NCBI RefSeq assembly: GCF_947253065.1
Contig: NZ_CAMXWS010000021.1
Coordinates: 1-33,123 of the forward strand
Source of the DNA: an uncultured Corynebacterium sp.
GTDB taxonomy: Bacteria > Actinomycetota > Actinomycetes > Mycobacteriales > Mycobacteriaceae
Length of the DNA stretch: 33,123 nt
Direction of reading: 5' to 3'
Shown: positions 1 through 8,616 of the stretch, piece by piece
Position numbering within the stretch: the first letter of the stretch is position 1
Layout: each line of letters opens with the position of its first letter
Program-made: the position numbers and the translations under genes
Notes under the pieces: model-generated
Told to the model about the DNA's origin: nothing
The model's database searches: none
What the model saw: the letters and a program-made list of their open reading frames with translations, nothing else

Positions 1-2
1 TG

Positions 3-755
3 GTCGGCCAGCTCGCGGTCTCGTTGCTCTTCGGCTTTTTGCTGCTGCGTTTCCCCCAGGAGCGCACAGGGCTGACTCCGGGGTCGACTCAGGTCAGTTT
101 CATCCGCGATATTGAGACCTTTGATATCGCAGTTGGTGGTGCAGTGCTGGGCACCATCCTCTTCCTCATCTTCGTGTACTTCCTCATCGCTGCATGGTCC
201 AATGCGGTGAACCTCACCGATGGCCTTGACGGCTTGGCTGCCGGCTCGATGTCGCTGGTCATGTTCGCGTACACGTTGATCACGTTCTGGCAGTTCCGCA
301 ATTCCTGTGCAGAGTCGCCAGGGGCTGGTTGCTACGACGTGCGTGATCCATTGGATCTGGCCGTGCTCTGCGCGGCTGGTCTTGGCGCCTGCATTGGCTT
401 CCTCTGGTGGAATGCCGCCCCGGCGAAGATCTTCATGGGTGATACCGGTTCGCTGGCTCTTGGTGGTCTGGTCGCTGGTATCTCGATCGCCAGCCGCACC
501 GAGGTGCTGATGGTCGTCATTGGCGCGCTATTCGTCATGGAGGCCGCATCGGTTGTCATCCAGGTCATCGTGTTCAAGTCCACTGGTAAGCGAGTGTTCC
601 GCATGGCACCGTTCCACCACCACTTTGAAAACGGTGGTTGGGCGGAGACCACAGTGGTCATTCGCTTCTGGGTCATTTGCGCACTCGCAGCCGTCATCGG
701 TCTGGCTGTCTTCTACGCTGAGTGGCTCACCACAGCAGGGGTGAGCTTGGCATGA
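3..755 (+). CDS. mraY: MraY, phospho-MurNAc-pentapeptide transferase (5' partial)
   Basis: This integral membrane enzyme transfers phospho-MurNAc-pentapeptide from UDP to undecaprenyl phosphate, forming lipid I. The reading frame is open from the first bases, so the true start lies upstream and about the last 250 residues are present. The family signatures are visible: NAVNLTDGLDGL (nt 201-236) with the catalytic aspartates, GDTGSLALGG, and the HHHFE histidine cluster near nt 615. Several hydrophobic helices separate them, as expected for a ten-helix protein. Its stop codon overlaps the murD start as ATGA, so the two are probably translationally coupled in the dcw operon. An internal TTG at 24 is not a plausible start because family homology continues upstream of it. 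The identification is certain; only the start is missing. Confidence 0.96.
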   Translation, partial: VGQLAVSLLFGFLLLRFPQERTGLTPGSTQVSFIRDIETFDIAVGGAVLGTILFLIFVYFLIAAWSNAVNLTDGLDGLAAGSMSLVMFAYTLITFWQFRNSCAESPGAGCYDVRDPLDLAVLCAAGLGACIGFLWWNAAPAKIFMGDTGSLALGGLVAGISIASRTEVLMVVIGALFVMEAASVVIQVIVFKSTGKRVFRMAPFHHHFENGGWAETTVVIRFWVICALAAVIGLAVFYAEWLTTAGVSLA

Positions 756-2221
756 TCGACGCCCTCGTTCCTGGCCCCGTGCTCGTTGCTGGTGCCGGTG
801 TTTCCGGTCTAGGCGCAGCGAAATTGCTGGCGCAGACGCAGCTTTCATTCGCGGTTGCTGATGATGATGCGGCCAAGCTCGAAAAGGTGAAAGAGTCAGT
901 CGCTGGTGCGGGCCATCGTTTCCTCGGTGGGCTTTCTACCGCGCAAGCAGCTGAGGATGCCTCCTCTTTTCCCACTGTTGTGACATCGCCTGGTTGGCGT
1001 CCGGATTCACCTTTGCTGGTCACCGCACGTGATGCTGGCTGTGAGGTGATTGGGGATGTCGAGCTGTGTTACCGCCTGGACAAAGCAGGTGTGTTCGGTG
1101 CGCCACGTGATTGGTTAGTGGTGACCGGAACGAATGGGAAGACCACTACGACTGGCATGCTCGCTGCAATCATGCAGGAAGCAGGAACGTATACCGGTAA
1201 GCGTGCAGTGGCATGCGGAAATATCGGTGTTGCTGTTGCAGATGCACTCACAGATCCGCAGCGGGTGGATGTTCTCGTTGCTGAACTATCCAGTTTTCAG
1301 CTGCATTGGTCCGACACGCTCACACCGAATGCTGGTGTATTACTCAACCTGGCTGAAGATCACATTGATTGGCACGGTTCTTTCGCGGCTTATGCAGAGG
1401 CTAAAGCAAAGGTCTTTTCCAGTTCAGTTGCTGTCGCCGGTATCGATGATGCGGAAGTAGCGAAATACGCCGCGGAAGCGAAGCATTCACGCAAAGCACC
1501 GATCGTGGGTTTCACCCTGGGAGCACCGGAGGCAGGGCAAGTCGGCATTGTTGACGGGACGATCGTCAGCCGTATCGGCGCGCTTTCCGGAACTGAAAAT
1601 TCGGCAGCGGATTCCGCAGTTGAGATCAGCCCGGTCGATGGAATTGAACCAGCAGGGCAAGCGGGCGTGTTGGATGCCCTGGCTGCCACAGCAGTCGGCG
1701 TGACACAGGGCGCATCCCCGGAACAGATCCACTGTGCGCTCCACAGCTATAAAGTTTCTGGCCACCGCGGTGCAGTCGTGCACTCTTCTGGTGGCATCGA
1801 CTGGGTAGACAATTCCAAAGCCACCAACCCACACGCAGCAGATTCCGCGCTGCGTGGTTCTGGTGACGGCAAGATCGTCTGGGTAGCGGGCGGCCAGCTC
1901 AAAGGCGCTGACGTAGATGAACTTGTTGCGGACCACGCGCACCGTTTCCGTGCGGTGGCATTGCTGGGGGTGGACAGGGAAGAGATTGCACGCGCCGTCG
2001 ATAAGCATGCCCCTGAAACTCCCGTCTTCGTGACTGAGAGCACCGACCCCGAAGAAGCAATGAAACATGTCGTTGCTTTTGCTGCGCAGCACGCGCAGCC
2101 GGGGGACACGGTGATTCTCGCTCCGGCCGCTGCAAGCCTGGATATGTACTCCGGAATGGCGCAACGAGGAAATATCTTTGCGGCATCCGCGCGCGCCCTC
2201 GACGGAAATAGCGATGCTTAA
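752..2221 (+). CDS. murD: MurD, UDP-N-acetylmuramoyl-L-alanine--D-glutamate ligase
   Basis: This cytoplasmic ATP-dependent ligase adds D-glutamate to UDP-MurNAc-L-Ala. At 489 residues it is somewhat longer than the E. coli enzyme. The N-terminal Rossmann-like region begins VLVAGAGVSGLGAAK. The ATP-binding loop GTNGKTTTT starts at residue 126, and the Mur-ligase motif WVDNSKATNPHA lies in the second half. I chose the ATG at 752 because it overlaps the mraY stop by 4 bp and places the glycine-rich loop at the normal distance from the N-terminus. An in-frame upstream start at 722 would add ten residues lying inside mraY and is less likely. The gene is followed after 16 bp by ftsW. Confidence 0.95.
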   Translation: MIDALVPGPVLVAGAGVSGLGAAKLLAQTQLSFAVADDDAAKLEKVKESVAGAGHRFLGGLSTAQAAEDASSFPTVVTSPGWRPDSPLLVTARDAGCEVIGDVELCYRLDKAGVFGAPRDWLVVTGTNGKTTTTGMLAAIMQEAGTYTGKRAVACGNIGVAVADALTDPQRVDVLVAELSSFQLHWSDTLTPNAGVLLNLAEDHIDWHGSFAAYAEAKAKVFSSSVAVAGIDDAEVAKYAAEAKHSRKAPIVGFTLGAPEAGQVGIVDGTIVSRIGALSGTENSAADSAVEISPVDGIEPAGQAGVLDALAATAVGVTQGASPEQIHCALHSYKVSGHRGAVVHSSGGIDWVDNSKATNPHAADSALRGSGDGKIVWVAGGQLKGADVDELVADHAHRFRAVALLGVDREEIARAVDKHAPETPVFVTESTDPEEAMKHVVAFAAQHAQPGDTVILAPAAASLDMYSGMAQRGNIFAASARALDGNSDA

Positions 2222-2237
2222 GGCAGTGTGAGAGACG

Positions 2238-3830
2238 ATGACCACAGCAGCTCAGCGCCGACCACGGCCAGACAAGCCCCGTAAGCCGCAAGCGAAGCAA
2301 GCGCCGCGGCCCGCTTCTGCGCGTTCGCGTGGCACAGGTCAGTACACCTCAGGCATGGCGCGTGCGCTGTCTCGCATGAATGCGTGGATGGATAGTCGTC
2401 CGTTGCTGGATTACACGATGGTGCGCACGATCGTGCTCGTGCTTGCTGGCCTCGGCGTGGTCATGGTGACCAGTTCTTCAATGACGTGGTCGGCTTTGAA
2501 TGATCAGTCTGTGTGGGCACAGCCGTTCAAGCAGGTCATTGTTGTCACAATGGGTCTGTTCGCATTCTGGCTGGCTTTGCAGATTCCGCCTGAGCGGGTG
2601 AGAAAGTTCGCGCTTGTGCTCATGGCCATTTCTGTCCTGCTGCTCATCGCGGTGCTCATTCCCGGCATTGGTACCGGTCGCGCGGAAGTTGGCTCCCAGT
2701 CCTGGATCTATATTGCTGGTTTTCAGCTGCAGCCTTCAGAGGTGGCCAGGGTTGCTATCTGTGTGTGGGGTGCATCGATCCTGGCTAATAAGGATCCGCG
2801 CCGTCCGCTGGAGATGACCAATGGGTTTGTGCCATTCGCGTTTGTCGCTGTCGTATGCATATTGCTCATCGGTTTGCAGGGCGACCTCGGCATGGCGGTG
2901 TCGTTCTGTATCGTCGTCGCTTTCGTCCTTGTTTTCGCTGGCATCTCGTGGAAGTTCATCGGTGTGGTCGGTGCCTTCGGTGCTCTGCTGTTCGTCGGTG
3001 TGATGGCAGCTGGCGGATTCCGCTCGCAGCGTTTCCATGTTTACTTCGACGCGCTGTTCGGCCATTTCGAAGACACTCGTGGTGTGGCTTTCCAGTCGTA
3101 CCAAGGCTTCCTCTCGCTTGCCGATGGCTCACTCTTCGGCGTTGGCCTCGGCCAGTCCCGCGCGAAGTGGTTCTACCTGCCGGAGGCGAAAAATGACTTC
3201 ATCTTCGCCGTGATCGGTGAGGAGCTCGGTCTGTGGGGTGGCGCACTGGTAATCATCTTGTTCACCATGCTGCTCTTCTTCGGACTGCGCACCGCACGCC
3301 TGGCAGCGAACCAGTACCAGGCTCTGCTGGCAGCATCGGTGACCACCGGTATCGTCTCGCAGGCATTCATCAATATCGGCTACGTCATTGGTTTGCTGCC
3401 GGTCACAGGTATTCAGCTTCCGATGATCTCCGCCGGTGGTACGTCTGCTGTGATCACGCTTGGCGCAATGGGGCTGGTCGCCTCCGTGGCGCGCCATGAA
3501 CCGGGCGCTGTCTCCGCGATGCAGAACTACGGTCGCCCGATGTTTGACCGCATGTTCTTCATCCGCGAACCACGTCCGTTGGAGGACCAGCAGCGCCACA
3601 ACCACCCGGCGCAGAAGAAGCAAACCGCTCGGTATGGCACACCGGTCACGGCACGTCGCAGCCCGGCGCCGCAAGAACGAGCAACCGGACGCAGCAATGA
3701 CCGTGGCCGTGGCCAGAGGGGGCAGCAGACTGCTCGACCCACCGATCGGAGAGCAGCTCGATCGAGCTACGATAACGCTCGCGCGAACAGGGGTCACCGA
3801 AACGGCAGTGATACCCGCCGCGCTGGATAG
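2238..3830 (+). CDS. ftsW: FtsW, SEDS-family septal peptidoglycan polymerase
   Basis: FtsW is the SEDS-family membrane glycosyltransferase of the divisome, working with the septal penicillin-binding protein FtsI. The 530-residue product has a basic N-terminal cytoplasmic region of about 55 residues and then about ten hydrophobic helices between residues 60 and 415. Family motifs include FQLQPSEVAR and the C-terminal GLLPVTGIQLPMISAGGTS. After the last helix comes an unusually long, disordered tail of about 110 residues rich in Arg, Gln and Asn. In Mycobacterium the basic FtsW tail is reported to contact the acidic FtsZ C-terminus, so a similar role is possible but inferred. The gene sits between murD and murG in the usual actinobacterial order. 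Confidence 0.95.
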   Translation: MTTAAQRRPRPDKPRKPQAKQAPRPASARSRGTGQYTSGMARALSRMNAWMDSRPLLDYTMVRTIVLVLAGLGVVMVTSSSMTWSALNDQSVWAQPFKQVIVVTMGLFAFWLALQIPPERVRKFALVLMAISVLLLIAVLIPGIGTGRAEVGSQSWIYIAGFQLQPSEVARVAICVWGASILANKDPRRPLEMTNGFVPFAFVAVVCILLIGLQGDLGMAVSFCIVVAFVLVFAGISWKFIGVVGAFGALLFVGVMAAGGFRSQRFHVYFDALFGHFEDTRGVAFQSYQGFLSLADGSLFGVGLGQSRAKWFYLPEAKNDFIFAVIGEELGLWGGALVIILFTMLLFFGLRTARLAANQYQALLAASVTTGIVSQAFINIGYVIGLLPVTGIQLPMISAGGTSAVITLGAMGLVASVARHEPGAVSAMQNYGRPMFDRMFFIREPRPLEDQQRHNHPAQKKQTARYGTPVTARRSPAPQERATGRSNDRGRGQRGQQTARPTDRRAARSSYDNARANRGHRNGSDTRRAG

Positions 3831-3850
3831 AAAAGGCGGTTGATTCACCC

Positions 3851-4918
3851 GTGACTGCACGCATCGTGGTGGCTGGCGGAGGCACTGCTGGCCACATTGA
3901 ACCAGCTTTGGCGGTGGCAGAGGTGCTCCGTGATTCCTACGGCGCCGAAGTGACTGCGTTGGGCACCGAAAAGGGGCTGGAAACAACGATCATTCCTGCC
4001 CGTGGCTTCCCGCTTGAGCTCATTGAGCCAGTACCCATTCCACGTAAGAAGCCACTGAAATTGCTCGGCGTGCCTGCCAAATTGGTGCGCTCAGTGAACC
4101 AGACGCGCGCGGCGTTGAAGAAAGCTCAGGCTGACGCTGTGTTCGGCACTGGCGGTTATGTGTCTGCTTCGGCGTATCTGGCCGCAAAGACCCTGGGTAT
4201 CCCGTTCTATGTGCTGGAGACGAACGCTTTGGCTGGTATGGCCAACAAGCTGGGTGTGAAGCTCGGCGGCGTGGGCTTCAACGCTGTGCCGAATTCCGGC
4301 ATGGAAGGTGAAGTGCTCGGTATCCCGGTCCGCCCTGGAGTCGGCGTGGATAACGATGGTGTGAAGGCCGAACGTGGTTATAAGACGTGGAATCTCACGC
4401 CTGATCGTCCAACCGTGCTTGTTACCGGTGGCTCCCAAGGCGCGCGCAGCATCAATATTGCGCTCGAAGGTGCGGTCGGCCGACTCGTGGCTGCCGGTTA
4501 CCAGGTGCTTCACGCCTATGGGCGGAAGAATGACGCACCGCCGGCGCATGAGCACTACACCGCAGTGCCGTATATCGACGACATGGAAGCGGCATATGCC
4601 ATCGCCGATGTGGTCATTTGCCGTTCTGGTGCGATGACAGTCGCGGAGAATTCTGCGGCTGGGGTTCCCGCGATCTACATTCCGCTGCCGCACGGCAACG
4701 GCGAGCAGGGCCTCAATTCTGCACACCTCGTGGAAGCAGGTGCCGCAGTGCGTATCGATGACTCCGCGTTGACCCCCGATGCCCTTGTCGATGCTGTCAC
4801 CGGGATTCTTGGCCCGCATGGCACAGCTGCAAGCATGAGAAAGGTGCTCGCAGGTTCTGGTGCTGGAAACGCGGCGGAGGAAATCGCTCGCCGCATCATT
4901 GGCGAAAGGAAATCATGA
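3851..4918 (+). CDS. murG: MurG, lipid II-forming N-acetylglucosaminyltransferase
   Basis: This GT-B fold enzyme works on the inner face of the membrane and adds GlcNAc from UDP-GlcNAc to lipid I, giving lipid II. The 355-residue protein starts at a GTG and shows the glycine-rich motif GGGTAGHIEPAL at residues 9-20. A second glycine-rich loop, TGGSQGARSIN, opens the C-terminal domain, and the UDP-GlcNAc-binding segment ICRSGAMTVAE with the following PLPHGNGEQGLNA-like stretch is intact. The stop overlaps the murC start as ATGA. The GTG at 3851 gives the canonical N-terminus directly before the loop, which supports this start. Confidence 0.96.
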   Translation: MTARIVVAGGGTAGHIEPALAVAEVLRDSYGAEVTALGTEKGLETTIIPARGFPLELIEPVPIPRKKPLKLLGVPAKLVRSVNQTRAALKKAQADAVFGTGGYVSASAYLAAKTLGIPFYVLETNALAGMANKLGVKLGGVGFNAVPNSGMEGEVLGIPVRPGVGVDNDGVKAERGYKTWNLTPDRPTVLVTGGSQGARSINIALEGAVGRLVAAGYQVLHAYGRKNDAPPAHEHYTAVPYIDDMEAAYAIADVVICRSGAMTVAENSAAGVPAIYIPLPHGNGEQGLNSAHLVEAGAAVRIDDSALTPDALVDAVTGILGPHGTAASMRKVLAGSGAGNAAEEIARRIIGERKS

Positions 4919-6414
4919 CTTCTGCTGCCCCCATTGATCTCTCCCGAGTCCACCTGATTGGTATCGGTGGCTCTGGCATGTCCGGCGTGGCCCGCATCCT
5001 GCTGGACCGTGGCGCAGTGGTCACCGGCTCCGATGTGAAGGACTCTCGTCCCGTGCGTGCACTGCGTGCGCAGGGCGCGACTATCGCTGTCGGCCACGCT
5101 GCTGAGAACCTGGAACTGGCTGGTCAGACACCGACGGTAGTGGTGACTAGCTTCGCGGCTATTCCGCAGGACAATCCTGAACTCGTCGCTGCAGCAGAGC
5201 ATGACATCCCGGTGATCCGCCGTTCGGATCTGTTGGGCGAGCTCATGGAGGGCTACACGCAGGTGCTCTTCGCCGGTACGCACGGTAAGACGTCGACGAC
5301 ATCGATGGCTGTTGTCGCCCTGCAAGCAGCGGGGGAGGATCCGTCCTTCGCCGTCGGCGGTCAGCTCAACCGTGCCGGCACGAATGCACACCACGGCAGC
5401 GGGCACATCTTCGTCGCCGAAGCAGATGAATCCGATGCTTCCTTGCTGCGCTATCGCCCGAGCGTTGCTGTGATCACGAATATTGAGCCGGATCACCTGG
5501 ACTATTTCGGCAGCGCGGAAAGCTACTACCAAGTCTTCGATGAATTCGCCGACCGCTTGCCCGATGATGGCACGCTGGTCGTGTGTCTTGATGATGATGC
5601 AACGGTGCGTTGCGGTCTTCGTGCAGCAGAACGCGGCATCACCGTGCTGGGCTACGGCACGGCCGAGGCAGCTGCGCGCCATCCGGAGATCCCAGCGGGT
5701 GCTGTTGTCACGGATGAGGTCTTGCAAGGTCATGTCACCGAGATCGTCGTAGAACTAAAAACCGCTGAAACAGCTGGCACCGTGAGCTATCACCTCGCGC
5801 TGCCGGGGCGCCATATGGTGCTCAACTCTGCAGCAGCACTGCTTGCTTGTGCAGTCGCAGGAGCAGATCCACGCAAGCTCGCCGAAGGGCTCAGTGGATT
5901 CACCGGTGTGCGTCGTCGCTTTGAGCTCCGCGGGGAGATCACCGCAGGACTGAATGCAGGAACGCGGGTCTATGACGATTACGCGCACCACCCGACAGAG
6001 GTCCACGCAGTGTTGTCTGCTGCGCGCGGCAAGGTCGAATCCGAAGGTGAAGGCGCACGCGTCGTGGTCTGCTTCCAGCCACACCTGTATTCGCGCACGC
6101 AGACATTCGCGAAGGAATTCGCTGAGGCACTTTCGCTTGCCGACGCCGTCGTGGTCCTCGACATCTTCGGCGCCCGCGAAGCACCTGTGGAGGGAGTTGA
6201 CTCCCGCATCATCACCCAGCACATTGCTGATGCCACCAAGGTCATCTATGACCCCGATTTCTCCCACGCACCGATCTCTGTTGCATCGGTAACACAGCCA
6301 GGTGATGTTGTGATCACGATGGGGGCAGGCACCGTGACCATGCTCGCGGATCCGATCTTGGAACGCCTCGCCGGTGCAGATGCATCAGTTGACGGTGGGG
6401 AAGTGGATGAGTGA
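4915..6414 (+). CDS. murC: MurC, UDP-N-acetylmuramate--L-alanine ligase
   Basis: MurC catalyses the first peptide-forming step of peptidoglycan precursor synthesis in the cytoplasm, adding L-Ala to UDP-MurNAc at the expense of ATP. The product has 499 residues. The N-terminal domain starts with HLIGIGGSGMSGVA, the ATP loop GTHGKTSTT is at residues 121-129, and DESDASLL and YDDYAHHPTEV are typical Mur-ligase segments. The start overlaps the murG stop by 4 bp, and the stop overlaps the ftsQ start. The biosynthetically late-placed murC between murG and ftsQ is the standard order in corynebacteria. No ddl gene follows it, unlike in E. coli. Confidence 0.96.
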   Translation: MTSAAPIDLSRVHLIGIGGSGMSGVARILLDRGAVVTGSDVKDSRPVRALRAQGATIAVGHAAENLELAGQTPTVVVTSFAAIPQDNPELVAAAEHDIPVIRRSDLLGELMEGYTQVLFAGTHGKTSTTSMAVVALQAAGEDPSFAVGGQLNRAGTNAHHGSGHIFVAEADESDASLLRYRPSVAVITNIEPDHLDYFGSAESYYQVFDEFADRLPDDGTLVVCLDDDATVRCGLRAAERGITVLGYGTAEAAARHPEIPAGAVVTDEVLQGHVTEIVVELKTAETAGTVSYHLALPGRHMVLNSAAALLACAVAGADPRKLAEGLSGFTGVRRRFELRGEITAGLNAGTRVYDDYAHHPTEVHAVLSAARGKVESEGEGARVVVCFQPHLYSRTQTFAKEFAEALSLADAVVVLDIFGAREAPVEGVDSRIITQHIADATKVIYDPDFSHAPISVASVTQPGDVVITMGAGTVTMLADPILERLAGADASVDGGEVDE

Positions 6415-7163
6415 TGGCTACCGCCGATTCGTCGAAAAGCTCTAGCCGTGATGGGCACCGTGGTTACAGTGCGCCAAACCGCGGTAACCGTGTGCGCCAG
6501 GGACTTCCGTGGCGGCGCATCTTTATGGGTGCTGGCGTGGGCCTGGTGGTGCTCGCTGTGCTTTGGGCAATCATCTACTTCACGCCACTTTTCTCGGTGA
6601 AGAATGTCACCGTTGAGGGCAATGAGCATATCGACGAAGAAGCGGTAGTCGCCGCAGCCGGCGTCCCCCAAGGCACGCCACTCGCGCAGGTAAATATGCG
6701 TGAAACGGCTTCCAACGTCGTTTCCATGCCATGGGTGAAATCAGCGACTGCCAACCGGAAATGGCCATCCACGATCACTTTGAAGGTTGAAGAGAACGTG
6801 GCTGTCGCTTACCTGAATGGATCAGACGGAACACACCTGATTGATCAGGAGGGCAAAGAATTCGCGGTAGACACTCCTCCTGAGGATGCGGTGGAGCTGA
6901 AAGGTGCCGCTGATTCCGATGAAGCTGTGCGCAAGGATGCGGTAGAAATCGCCGCTGCGCTCAGCGAAAAAGCACGTGGGGCAGTGGAGTCGATTGAGGC
7001 CAGCTCCAAATACGAGTTCGTCTTGCACCTGGCTGAAGACAAGACAGTGGTGTGGGGAGCAAGCGAAGACAACGCAAATAAAGCGCTCGCGCTCGACACC
7101 GTATTGCAGCGTGAAGGCCGCGAATTCAACGTGACTAACCCACACCAAATCACGGTGAAGTAG
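6414..7163 (+). CDS. ftsQ: FtsQ, divisome membrane protein with POTRA domain
   Basis: FtsQ is a bitopic division protein that links early and late divisome components. The product has 249 residues: a polar, basic cytoplasmic head (1-35), one transmembrane helix (about 36-57) and an extracytoplasmic POTRA domain beginning FSVKNVTVEGNEHI (about 59-128), followed by the FtsQ/DivIB beta domain. The ATG at 6414 shares a base with the murC stop (TGATG). A GTG directly before it, at 6411, could also be used and would add one residue. No ftsA follows, in agreement with actinobacterial gene content; ftsZ comes next after a 158-bp gap that holds regulatory sequence. Confidence 0.92.
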   Translation: MATADSSKSSSRDGHRGYSAPNRGNRVRQGLPWRRIFMGAGVGLVVLAVLWAIIYFTPLFSVKNVTVEGNEHIDEEAVVAAAGVPQGTPLAQVNMRETASNVVSMPWVKSATANRKWPSTITLKVEENVAVAYLNGSDGTHLIDQEGKEFAVDTPPEDAVELKGAADSDEAVRKDAVEIAAALSEKARGAVESIEASSKYEFVLHLAEDKTVVWGASEDNANKALALDTVLQREGREFNVTNPHQITVK

Positions 7164-7192
7164 AGGTGGGCTGCTAAAACCCCAGGTCACCA

Positions 7193-7215
7193 ACCCTAAA
7201 GTAAAGGTTGAGGGT
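7193..7215 (+). promoter_or_regulatory. Candidate operator upstream of ftsZ (FtsR-like motif)
   Basis: A 23-bp partial inverted repeat reads ACCCT, two variable bases, AGTAAA, two variable bases, TTGAGGGT. The same arrangement occurs upstream of divIVA at 10946-10968, with 19 of 23 bases identical. It lies 106 bp before the ftsZ ATG. In C. glutamicum the MerR-type regulator FtsR is known to control ftsZ, and MerR proteins bind palindromes of this type inside promoters. Assigning this site to FtsR is inference. A GACAC pentamer, the known WhiA recognition core, follows at 7219-7223 but is short enough to be chance. Confidence 0.55.
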
Positions 7216-7321
7216 ACCGACACGCCGAAAAAATTCGCCGAAATGTCGTCCATGTTGGCCATGATGGGAGACGTCTTGAACAAACCCATGTCCCCGTTAT
7301 TTGAAAGGCGAGCACACACCC

Positions 7322-8602
7322 ATGACCTCACCTAGCAACTACCTCGCCATGATCCGCGTCGTCGGTGTCGGCGGCGGCGGTGTCAACGCTGTGAACCGCA
7401 TGATCGAAGAGGGTCTGAAGGGTGTCGAGTTCGTTGCCATCAACACCGACTCCCAGGCACTCCTGTTCACCGATGCGGACACCAAGCTTGACATTGGCCG
7501 CGAAGCCACCCGCGGTCTCGGAGCTGGTGCTAACCCGGAGGTAGGTCGTACCTCCGCCGAGGACCACAAGCAGGAGATTGAGGAATCCCTCAAGGGTTCC
7601 GACATGGTCTTCGTTACCGCTGGCGAGGGCGGCGGCACGGGTACTGGTGCCGCGCCGGTTGTTGCAGGCATCGCTAAGAAGATGGGCGCTTTGACCATTG
7701 GTGTGGTCACTCGTCCGTTCTCGTTTGAGGGCAAGCGTCGTACCCGCCAGGCGCTCGAGGGTATTGAGGCGCTCAAGGAAGTCTGTGACACCGTCATCGT
7801 CATTCCGAATGACCGTCTGCTGCAGCTTGGCGAGGCCGACCTGTCCATGATGGAGGCCTTCCGCGCTGCCGATGAGGTGCTCTACAACGGTGTTCAGGGT
7901 ATTACCAACCTGATCACCATCCCGGGCATGATCAACGTCGACTTCGCTGACGTTCGCTCTGTCATGGCTGATGCTGGTTCCGCTCTCATGGGTGTTGGCT
8001 CTGCACGTGGCGATAACCGCGTCATGGCAGCTACCGAGCAGGCCATCAACTCTCCGCTGCTGGAGACCACCATGGAGGGTGCCAAGGGCGTGCTCATCTC
8101 CGTTGCTGGTGGCTCGGACCTGGGCCTCATGGAGGTCAACAACGCAGCTTCCATCGTTGAAGAAAAGGCTGATGATGACGCAAATATCATCTTCGGCACC
8201 ATTATCGATGACAACCTGGGCGACGAGGTCCGCGTGACCATCATTGCTACCGGCTTCGACGAGAAGGCTAATGCCCGTCCGCAGGCTCAAGACCAGGGTC
8301 AGGCTGCTGATCAGCCCGTTGCAGGCGAGTCCGCTCAGGTGCCGGTTTCCCCGACTGCAGCAGAGGAGACTCCGACCCCGGCTCCGCAGTCTGGTTCCCT
8401 GTTCGAGTCCTCTGAGCGTGAAGAGGGCGCCTCCGCTGAGGAATACTCCCCGCGTCACCGCTACGACGACACCCGTGGAGGCCTGTTCACCAACCAGGAG
8501 CGCGAGCGTGACTACGACCGCGACTACCGCCCGTCCCGTCGCTACGAGGACACCCGTGGTGGCAACAATGATGACCTCGACGTGCCCGACTTCCTTCGGT
8601 AG
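7322..8602 (+). CDS. ftsZ: FtsZ, tubulin-like division GTPase
   Basis: FtsZ polymerises with GTP into the cytokinetic ring. The 426-residue product carries the nucleotide-binding start RVVGVGGGGVNAVNRM, the tubulin signature GGGTGTG at residues 103-109, and the T7 loop NVDFADVRSVM. A charged linker follows, containing two near-identical segments, RYDDTRGG and RYEDTRGG. The conserved C-terminal peptide DLDVPDFLR is the probable docking site for SepF. I chose the ATG at 7322, which has GAAAGG 13 bases upstream and gives the usual short N-terminus; an upstream TTG at 7301 is less likely. The gene has its own upstream regulatory region in addition to any read-through from ftsQ. Confidence 0.97.
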   Translation: MTSPSNYLAMIRVVGVGGGGVNAVNRMIEEGLKGVEFVAINTDSQALLFTDADTKLDIGREATRGLGAGANPEVGRTSAEDHKQEIEESLKGSDMVFVTAGEGGGTGTGAAPVVAGIAKKMGALTIGVVTRPFSFEGKRRTRQALEGIEALKEVCDTVIVIPNDRLLQLGEADLSMMEAFRAADEVLYNGVQGITNLITIPGMINVDFADVRSVMADAGSALMGVGSARGDNRVMAATEQAINSPLLETTMEGAKGVLISVAGGSDLGLMEVNNAASIVEEKADDDANIIFGTIIDDNLGDEVRVTIIATGFDEKANARPQAQDQGQAADQPVAGESAQVPVSPTAAEETPTPAPQSGSLFESSEREEGASAEEYSPRHRYDDTRGGLFTNQERERDYDRDYRPSRRYEDTRGGNNDDLDVPDFLR

Positions 8603-8616
8603 TAGCCTTGGGTGTC

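Noticed and set aside
7219..7223. WhiA-type GACAC site near ftsZ.
   Set aside because: It is suggestive because WhiA acts on ftsZ in relatives, but a five-base motif is expected by chance many times in this window, so it is not listed as a feature.
7276..7303. Possible ftsZ promoter with TTGAAC and TATTTG, 16 bases apart.
   Set aside because: The implied start site would fall at or after the ribosome binding site GAAAGG at 7303-7308, and the -10 element lacks the final T. A promoter further upstream is more likely.
7328..8458. A 376-codon open frame antisense to ftsZ.
   Set aside because: It is complementary to a highly conserved ftsZ and has no recognisable motifs or start signals.
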